A stretch of 64,000 nucleotides of DNA from positions 4,092,001-4,156,000 of the forward strand of contig OZ020249.1 in assembly GCA_963971285.1 (NCBI GenBank), in the 5' to 3' direction. Below the pieces are notes generated by a model that had not been told where the DNA came from, did not search any database, and was given only the letters and a program-made list of their open reading frames with translations. A program made the position numbers and the translations under genes. Shown here piece by piece: positions 57,848 to 64,000 of the stretch (position 1 is the first letter of the stretch; every line of letters begins with the position of its first letter). The stretch is from Astropecten irregularis. Lineage: Eukaryota > Echinodermata > Asteroidea > Paxillosida > Astropectinidae.

Positions 57848-57919
57848 GGCTGGATGGCTCAGTTGGTAGAGCGCCTGTACGGTATTCAGGAGGTCGCCGG
57901 TTAGAATCCCGCTCCAGTC
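57848..57919 (+). tRNA. tRNA-like sequence, probably pseudo
   Basis: Inverse partner of the sequence at 57,611. The T loop is damaged (GGTTAGAATCCC instead of GGTTCGAATCCC), which would weaken the B box. Confidence 0.35.
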
Positions 57920-58026
57920 AATTTTTCTTTGTTCACTTTTCAATGACTTAAAACTCAGTCAGTTTCCCTTGTGGTTATTTCACGAATATAGTTTCAATTT
58001 TGGGGAGCTTGCGGGTTGAGCATGTT

Positions 58027-58226
58027 NNNNNNNNNNNNNNNNNNNNNNNNNNNNNNNNNNNNNNNNNNNNNNNNNNNNNNNNNNNNNNNNNNNNNNNNNN
58101 NNNNNNNNNNNNNNNNNNNNNNNNNNNNNNNNNNNNNNNNNNNNNNNNNNNNNNNNNNNNNNNNNNNNNNNNNNNNNNNNNNNNNNNNNNNNNNNNNNNN
58201 NNNNNNNNNNNNNNNNNNNNNNNNNN
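58027..58226. other. Assembly gap, 200 N
   Basis: Exactly 200 undetermined bases, just inside the left arm of the large inverted repeat. The round number suggests a fixed-size or estimated gap, so the real distance is unknown. Frames spanning it are meaningless. Confidence 0.98.
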
Positions 58227-58879
58227 CTCAGTAATGAATGAAACTCAAGACATGATATTTGTGTTTCTTGCCACAGCTTCAAATCATTTATTTGAATATC
58301 ACCTGATTATGGTTAAAAGTATGTGGGTGCTTGGCTGTGATTGGCTAAAACTCCTTATCTGTAATTGGTCCAATCTATGAATAAATTAGTGCCAGAATCC
58401 TTCTCGGAATTTCAACTTCTGGAAAACTCCAATTTCCAAAATGTTTGATTGAATTTGAATTATGAATATCACAATGAGAGCTACCAAATACAGCATAGAT
58501 TGTAACATAGACAGTGCAAACCATGGGGAGCTACTTTGCCAAGTTTTAAGGATTCTGTCAAAACATGCATTATAATAAAATTTCATAACTGAATATGCCA
58601 CACCTGTATGGAATAATCTAAATGTCAAAGTTATTTGCTTAAAATAATTCAAAAGAAATCATTGAGAATAATACTATATATATATGAATATATATATAGT
58701 ACCCTATATGTATAACAATGCTTTAGTTGGTTTTACTGCAAGGATGGATATTTTAAGAATAAATTAATATGAATGAATGAATGAATGTACAAAAGTTCCT
58801 ATTATAATTATTATTTATTTGGTCAACAATTACTACAAGTACTACAATAGTGATGGATATATAAAACATACAAAATTGT
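58227..58879. other. AT-rich spacer sequence, nothing recognised
   Basis: Holds a TA-rich hairpin (TATATATATGAATATATATA, 58,676-58,698) and a short AATG tetranucleotide run (58,770-58,788). An 88-codon minus-strand frame at 58,386-58,652 shows no family likeness and is probably chance. Confidence 0.6.
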
Positions 58880-60988
58880 AAAAGGGGGAGGAGGGTGGAA
58901 GGTGTGGGAAAGAGGTGGAGGGTGGGGTGGAGGAAGGGGGGGAGGGAATGTAGAAGGAAGGTGAAGGGGCAGGGGAGTGGAGGGTAGGGGGGCAGGGAAG
59001 TGGAGGTTATTGGAGGGTGGGTGTGAGGTTTGGGTTTAGGGTGGGGCAGGGGAGTGGAGGGTTGGGGCAGGGGAGTGGAGGGTAGGGGCAGGGAAGTGGA
59101 GGGTAGGGGCAGGGGAGTGGAGGGTAGGGGCAGGGAAGTGGAGGGTAGGGGCAGGGGAGTGGAGGGTAGGGCAGGGGAGTGGAGGGTAGGGGCAGGGGAG
59201 TGGAGGGTAGGGGCAGGGAAGTGGAGGGTAGGGGCAGGGAAGTGGAGGGTAGGGGCAGGGGAGTGGAGGGTAGGGGCAGGGGAGTGGAGGGTAGGGGCAG
59301 GGAAGTGGAGGGTAGGGGGCAGAGGAGTGGAGGGTAGGGGCAGGGGAGTGGAGGGTACGGGCAGGGAAGTGGAGGGTTGGGGCAGGGGAGTGGAGGGTAG
59401 GGGCAGGGGAGTGGAGGGTAGGGGGCAGAGGAGTGGAGGGTAGGGGCAGGGGAGTGGAGGGTAGGGGGCAGGGGAGTGGAGGGTAGGGGGCAGGGCAGGG
59501 GAGTGGAGGGTAGGGGGCAGGGCAGGGGAGTGGAGGGGTGGGGCAGAGGAGTGGAGGGTAGGGGCAGGGGAGTGGAGGGTAGGGGGCAGGGGAGTGGAGG
59601 GTAGGGGCAGGGGAGTGGAGGGTAGGGGCAGGGGAGTGGAGGGCAGGGGAGTGGAGGGTAGGGGGCAGAGGAGTGGAGGGTAGGGGCAGGGGAGTGGAGG
59701 GTAGGGGGCAGGGGAGTGGAGGGTAGGGGCAGGGGAGTGGAGGGTAGGGGCAGGGGAGTGGAGGGTAGGGGCAGGGGAGTGGAGGGTAGGGGGCAGGGGA
59801 GTGGAGGGTAGGGGGCAGGGCAGGGGAGTGGAGGGGTGGGGCAGGGGAGTGGAGGGTAGGGGGCAGAGGAGTGGAGGGTAGGGGCAGGGGAGTGGAGGGT
59901 AGGGGGCAGGGGAGTGGAGGGTAGGGGCAGGGGAGTGGAGGGTAGGGGGCAGAGGAGTGGAGGGTAGGGGCAGGGGAGTGGAGGGTAGGGGGCAGGGGAG
60001 TGGAGGGTAGGGGGCGGGGCAGGGGAGTGGAGGGGTGGGGCAGGGGAGTGGAGGGTAGGGGGCAGAGGAGTGGAGGGTAGGGGCAGGGGAGTGGAGGGTA
60101 GGGGGCAGGGGAGTGGAGGGTAGGGGGCAGGGCAGGGGAGTGGAGGGTAGGGGGCAGGGCAGGGGAGTGGAGGGTAGGGGCAGGGGAGTGGAGGGTAGGG
60201 GGCAGGGGAGTGGAGGGTAGGGGGCGGGGCAGGGGAGTGGAGGGGTGGGGCAGGGGAGTGGAGGGTAGGGGGCAGAGGAGTGGAGGGTAGGGGCAGGGGA
60301 GTGGAGGGTAGGGGGCAGGGGAGTGGAGGGTAGGGGCAGGGAAGTGGAGGGTAGGGGGCAGAGGAGTGGAGGGTAGGGGCAGGGGAGTGGAGGGTAGGGG
60401 GCAGGGGAGTGGAGGGTAGGGGGCGGGGCAGGGGAGTGGAGGGGTGGGGCAGGGGAGTGGAGGGTAGGGGGCAGAGGAGTGGAGGGTAGGGGCAGGGGAG
60501 TGGAGGGTAGGGGGCAGGGGAGTGGAGGGTAGGGGGCAGGGCAGGGGAGTGGAGGGTAGGGGGCAGGGCAGGGGAGTGGAGGGTAGGGGGCAGGGCAGGG
60601 GAGTGGAGGGTAGGGGGCGGGGCAGGGGAGTGGAGGGTAGGGGGCAGGGGAGTGGAGGGTACGGGGCAGGGGAGTGGAGGGTAGGGGCAGGGGAGTGGAG
60701 GGTAGGGGCAGGGGAGTGGAGGGTAGGGGGCAGGGGAGTGGAGGGTAGGGGCAGGGCAGGGAGTGGAGGGTAGGGGGCAGGGCAGGTGGAGGGTAGGGAG
60801 GGAGGGGTGAGGGAGGGGCGGGGCAGGGGAGTGGAGGGTAGGGGGCAGGGGAGTGGAGGGTACGGGGCGGGGCAGGGGAGTGGAGGGTAGGGGGCGGGGC
60901 AGGCGAGTGGAGGTTATTGGAGGGTGGGGTGGAGGGTGGTTTTGGGGAGTGGAGGTTATTGGAGGGTGGGGTGGATGGAGGGTGGTTT
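58880..60988 (+). repeat. G-rich minisatellite, about 20-22 bp unit, ~100 units
   Basis: The core unit is GGGGAGTGGAGGGTAGGGGC with insertions of A or G, regular from about 59,030 to 60,780. Flanks are more diverged (GGAGGAGGGTGGAAGG at left, GGAGGTTATTGGAGGGTGGG at right). The + strand is almost free of C and has G runs of 3-5 every few bases, so G-quadruplex formation is plausible. A 666-codon proline-rich frame on the minus strand (PLPSTPLP) is only the repeat translated. Blocks of about 200 bp (for example from 59,820, 60,015, 60,220 and 60,420) repeat with the same internal order. Confidence 0.93.
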
Positions 60989-61302
60989 TAAAATATATGA
61001 GTGACAAAATGCTGCAAACTGCTCATCAGCCACAAGAATGACCTGAAATATATCAAGGCTACTGACATTTCCATCAAACCATGATCTTTCTCAAAGGCTA
61101 AAAGCCCTGAATCGAAACGTCAAGCATTCCAAAGCATACATCACGATATGTTAAAGAGGATGTTCAACACTCAACAAACCTCGCTTTATTTGTTAGAACT
61201 ATAATCATTAAATTACTTGACATGAGGAAAAAAAATATCTCTCTCACACTGAACACAGAAAGAAAGTCTTTTTTTGATGATTTTTCTCTAAAAAAAAAAC
61301 CT
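60989..61302. other. Short spacer between G-rich array and right arm
   Basis: Has CTTTCTCAAAGGC like that at 52,430, and GAATCGAAACGTC, short phrases typical of dispersed repeats. Otherwise nothing recognised. Confidence 0.5.
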
Positions 61303-61395
61303 GCAAGCTCCCCAAAATTGAAACTATATTCGTGAAATAACCACAAGGGAAACTGACTGAGTTTTAAGTCATTGAAAAGTGAACAAAGAAAAATT

Positions 61396-61467
61396 GACTG
61401 GAGCGGGATTCGAACCGGCGACCTCCTGAATACCGTACAGGCGCTCTACCAACTGAGCCATCCAGCC
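61396..61467 (-). tRNA. tRNA-like sequence, probably pseudo
   Basis: Best-preserved copy of the four: B box GGTTCGAATCC intact and D loop AGTTGGTA. Same anticodon-arm defects as at 57,611. Confidence 0.4.
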
Positions 61468-61632
61468 CTACGTTGGTGGTGACCCTAATAGTCAACTATC
61501 TTTGTTCGTTTGGCAGTCAGAAGCCATGAAACCATGCACACACCGCCACACCCCAGGGATCGTTTCAATGATACACGCAACAATGCTGCAACGAACAAAG
61601 ATAGTTGACTATTGGGGTCACCACCAACGTAA

Positions 61633-61704
61633 GGCTGGATGGCTCAGTTGGTAGAGCGCCTGTACGGTATTCAGGAGGTCGCCGGTTCGAATCCCGCTCC
61701 AGTC
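61633..61704 (+). tRNA. tRNA-like sequence, probably pseudo
   Basis: Inverse partner of 61,396 with an intact B box; preceded by CAACGTAA. Confidence 0.4.
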
Positions 61705-61728
61705 AATTTTTCTTTGTTCACTTTTCAA

Positions 61729-62319
61729 AATTGAAACTGTCAGAATGTCGTCAATGGGGGCAGCAGACAAAACTGTGTGAATTTGTGACGTCACATTACA
61801 GAGTCTTTTCTTTTAATGAAAGATCCTCTTTAATGTTCAGTATGTGCCTAAAGCTGTACATGAACATTATACATGTAGCTTATTAAGTTTATACATGTAG
61901 AAAAAAATGTATACAATGAACATTGGGCTATACTGAACATCATCTTTGGCTCCCAATTTTTGTGACCGAAACCTACTAAACATAACAAATGGCCGCTATA
62001 TATAATGGACAATTTCTGTAAATCCTGCCATGTTTGTTTATGTTATAGTGACATTCCACTGTATTGTATAATCATTTCTGCAAGATTTGTGGTCGTCATT
62101 CATATTGGCGCACATCATTGTTACGAACTTTGATCAGCAATAATTATTTTGTAATAGATTCATATGAATTTCTATACAGCCAGTATGAAAAGAATAAATA
62201 TAGGATTCTAGATTCTTGATCCACTTCAAATTTTGCATCTGTACAAATAAATTTCTTTGGTTCAGACTTTGAGAATCATATGAAATACAGAGTTTTTAGA
62301 TATGTAAAGGTATGGAACA
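61729..62319. other. AT-rich arm sequence (mirror of 57,000-57,586)
   Basis: Nothing coding. Small differences from the left arm, such as TGTATAATCATTTC for ATACCCATTTC when the left arm is read in inverse. Confidence 0.6.
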
Positions 62320-62671
62320 CTAGAAGTGCCATCCGACTTGGTGAGATGAATTATCTCAGGATGTCGACATCTTGATTTTAGGATGTCTACATCTTGATTC
62401 GTCATCCCATGATAAATTATCTCATGAATCTTACATGATTTGAAAAACAAACAAATAACAGATGAGTTCAAAGCAGGAGGTTGTGGGTTCGAATCCCACC
62501 TGAGCCAGCATGTGATTTGTTCGTGTACACTCACAAGTACTGCGTATACAGTGCTCATCCACGTCGGTGAGGGGCAAGTCCAATTTGCATATCATAAATT
62601 ATCTCAAGAAGTCAACATCTTGATTCTAGGATGTTGTCATCCCGTGATAAATTATCGGATGGCACCTCTAG
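62320..62671. mobile_element. MITE-like element, right arm copy (352 bp)
   Basis: Mirror of 56,643-56,992, with ends CTAGAAGTGCCATCCGA and TCGGATGGCACCTCTAG. Carries the T-arm fragment on the + strand. Confidence 0.6.
62466..62510 (+). ncRNA. tRNA-derived 3' half (T arm), right arm copy
   Basis: GTTCAAAGCAGGAGG followed by the intact GTGGGTTCGAATCCCAC hairpin and CTGAGCCAGCA; mirror of 56,804. Confidence 0.45.
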
Positions 62672-63119
62672 AGCTCTAGAGCACAAAACAGGCCAAGACC
62701 AGCTGGTGCAACAGTGGAAGACTCAACTCAGCCACAAGCATCCTGTAGGAGAAAGATGACGATTGAAGACATGAGGTACTACATTGTAGACATGCTGTTC
62801 CTTAGTGACCAGGATGAAATTGTTAAGGATTTCCAGTAGCGCTGAGAGATGCTCCTCCTCATTGCCTGAAATGGTGGGTCCTAGACCTACAGTATTCAGT
62901 CAAGAAATAATTCAGGGCAAGCACTTTAATACATGTCATGATTGAAATGACAGCTTCTTCCTTCAGTTCATTCCAGTTTCAAGAACTTTATTTGCAGTGA
63001 TGGTTAGAATTTCAAGGCTCAAAGTTTCAGTCTAGGGAAAGGATAATTTTAAATCTGGATCAAAGGCCACTTGCATGACAGTGTGAGAATTGACTACTTC
63101 GACATTTGACAGGCCATCA
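62672..63119. other. Arm sequence with degenerate 62-bp repeat
   Basis: Mirror of 56,191-56,642. The 62-bp repeat (inverse, about 62,915-62,975) has lost its donor-like motif. No gene recognised. Confidence 0.5.
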
Positions 63120-64000
63120 AAGGGATGACCAAGGACACAAAGACTAAGGCCATGACCAGGGGCACTAAGGTCATAATGTATGACCAGAGGCACCAAGGCA
63201 ATGACCAGAGGCACCAAGGCAATGGCCAGAGGCAACAAGGCAATGGCGATGGGCATCAAGGCAATGACCAGAGGCACCAAGGAAGGGGCCAAGAGCACCA
63301 AGGGAATGAACAAGAGCACCAAGGGAATGAACAAGAGCACCAAGGGAATGACCAGAGGCACCAAGGCAATGACCAGAGCCACCAAGGTAATGACCAGGGG
63401 CACCAAGGCAATGACTAAGGAAACCAAGGCAATGACCAGGGGCACCAAGGCAATGACCAGATGCACCTAGGCAATGACCGAGAGCACCAAGGCAATGACC
63501 AGGGGCACCAAGGCAATGACCAGGGGCACCAAGGCAATGACCAGATGCACCTAGGCAATGACCAAGAACACCAAGGCAATGACCAAGAACACCAAGGCAA
63601 TGACCAGGGGCACCAAGGCAATGACCAGGGGCACCAAGGCAATGACCAGGGGCACCAAGGCAATGACCAGGGGCACCAAGGCAATGACCGAGAGCACCAA
63701 GGCAATGACTAGGGGCACCAAGGCAATGACCAGGAACACCAAGGCAATGACCAGGGGCACCAAGGCAATGACCGAGAGCACCAAGGCAATGACTAGGGGC
63801 ACCAAGGCAATGACACCTGAGGCACCAAGGCAATGACCACGGGAACCAAGGCAATGACCATGGGCACCAAGGCAATGACCAGAGGCACCAAGGTAAATGA
63901 CCAGAGGCAACAAGGCAATGACACCTGAGGCACGGAGGCAATGACCACGGGAACCAAGGCAATGACCATGGGCACCAAGGGAATGACCAGAGGCACCAAG
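63120..64000 (-). repeat. 21-bp minisatellite, inverted copy (runs off window)
   Basis: Inverse of the 52,676 array (CAATGACCAGGGGCACCAAGG). The inner part matches the diverged end of the left array; further out, units show AGATGCACCTAGG, CGAGAGCACC and GACTAGGGGC variants. Sub-block junctions (CAATGACACCTGAGGCAC) occur at about 63,806 and 63,917. Open frames here are by-products. Confidence 0.92.

Larger units (their letters stand above)
57587..57943. mobile_element. Palindromic element with two tRNA-like ends, left arm copy (357 bp)
   Basis: The ends TTGAAAAGTGAAC and GTTCACTTTTCAA start inverted repeats of ~140 bp. Each repeat holds a 72-nt tRNA-like sequence pointing outward with its 3' end at the element edge. 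A centre of about 80 bp (GCAGCATTGTTGCG to GCTTCTGACTGCC) separates them. In effect it is a foldback element whose inverted repeats contain a tRNA-derived sequence. The right-arm counterpart is 61,372-61,728. Confidence 0.7.
55860..58012 (+). repeat. Large inverted repeat, left arm
   Basis: From the diverged end of the minisatellite to GGGGAGCTTGC at 58,012, the sequence is matched in inverse by 61,303 to about 63,470. Order from outside in: minisatellite, GATGGCCTGTCAAATGTGG, one copy of the 62-bp repeat, MITE-like element, AT-rich sequence, tRNA-like palindromic element. Differences between arms are scattered substitutions and small indels. The arms are far more alike than ancient paralogues would be. 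Confidence 0.87.
61372..61728. mobile_element. Palindromic element with two tRNA-like ends, right arm copy (357 bp)
   Basis: Same length as the left-arm copy and in mirrored context (AAGTCA at its left edge here, TGACTT at the right edge there). It therefore moved with the arm duplication and did not insert twice. Confidence 0.7.
61303..63470 (-). repeat. Large inverted repeat, right arm
   Basis: Inverse of the left arm. It continues as minisatellite to the window end, so the true outer limit is not visible. In this arm the donor-like ACGACAGGTATT of the 62-bp repeat is ATGACATGTATT, and CTTTCCCTTCACTG is CTTTCCCTAGACTG, which closes the frame open in the left arm. Confidence 0.87.

Noticed and set aside
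57980..58380. Frames of 72-126 codons around 58,000
   Set aside because: Mostly translate the run of N.
59007..61007. 666-codon proline-rich frame on the - strand and glycine-rich frames on the + strand
   Set aside because: Simple translation of the G-rich minisatellite.

Overview
The window looks like eukaryotic, animal DNA, most likely from a marine invertebrate; the sequence does not fix the species. Evidence: spliceosomal splice sites (strong pyrimidine tracts ending in AG, GTAAGG donors), long tandem satellites, several kinds of small transposable element with clean target-site duplications, tRNA-derived repeats and a 200-N assembly gap. I see no intact protein-coding gene. Almost every open reading frame is a by-product of tandem repetition.

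Region 1 (1-52,066) is a composite satellite domain. Its most striking component is a 184-bp exon-like unit, present 27 times, always on the + strand. Its translation matches the part of hydroxymethylbilane synthase (HMBS, porphobilinogen deaminase) that surrounds the catalytic HSLKDLP motif. Every copy keeps the splice acceptor and the GTAAGG donor, and every copy carries the same in-frame TGA where the enzyme normally has glycine (human Gly111). The exon modules alternate with arrays of a ~197-bp satellite, with a 53-bp tandem repeat, with a 436/439-bp hAT-like MITE (9 copies) and with a 169-bp tRNA-like (SINE-like) insertion (10 copies). These are organised into ~5.77-kb units, which are nested in a ~24.3-kb higher-order repeat present almost twice (541-~20,890 and 24,835-~47,380) with very few differences.

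Two younger transposons interrupt Region 1. A 1,945-bp foldback element at 42,007-43,951 has a 4-bp target duplication, and its empty site survives at 17,708 in the other higher-order copy. It carries a 121-bp Harbinger-like MITE. A 991-bp hAT-like element lies at 50,763-51,753, with an 8-bp duplication and 16-bp terminal inverted repeats.

Region 2 (52,067-64,000) is different. It holds a ~3.5-kb array of a 21-bp GC-rich minisatellite (52,676-56,190), then about 1.8 kb of single-copy-like sequence with a MITE-like element and a palindromic element bearing two tRNA-like sequences. Next come a gap, AT-rich sequence and a ~2.1-kb G-rich minisatellite (58,880-60,988). After this, the same ~1.8 kb and the 21-bp minisatellite recur in inverted orientation (61,303-64,000, running off the window). 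So the right part is a large imperfect inverted duplication around a 3.3-kb spacer that contains the gap.

Nothing here acts as a pathway. The biology is that of repeat evolution: a captured host exon amplified as part of a satellite, mobile elements that give a relative time order, and inverted duplication around G-rich DNA. Coordinates of target duplications, the TIR elements, the exons and the gap were read off base by base; array edges and higher-order boundaries are approximate to some tens of bases. The near-identical 24.3-kb copies could be real or an assembly duplication.
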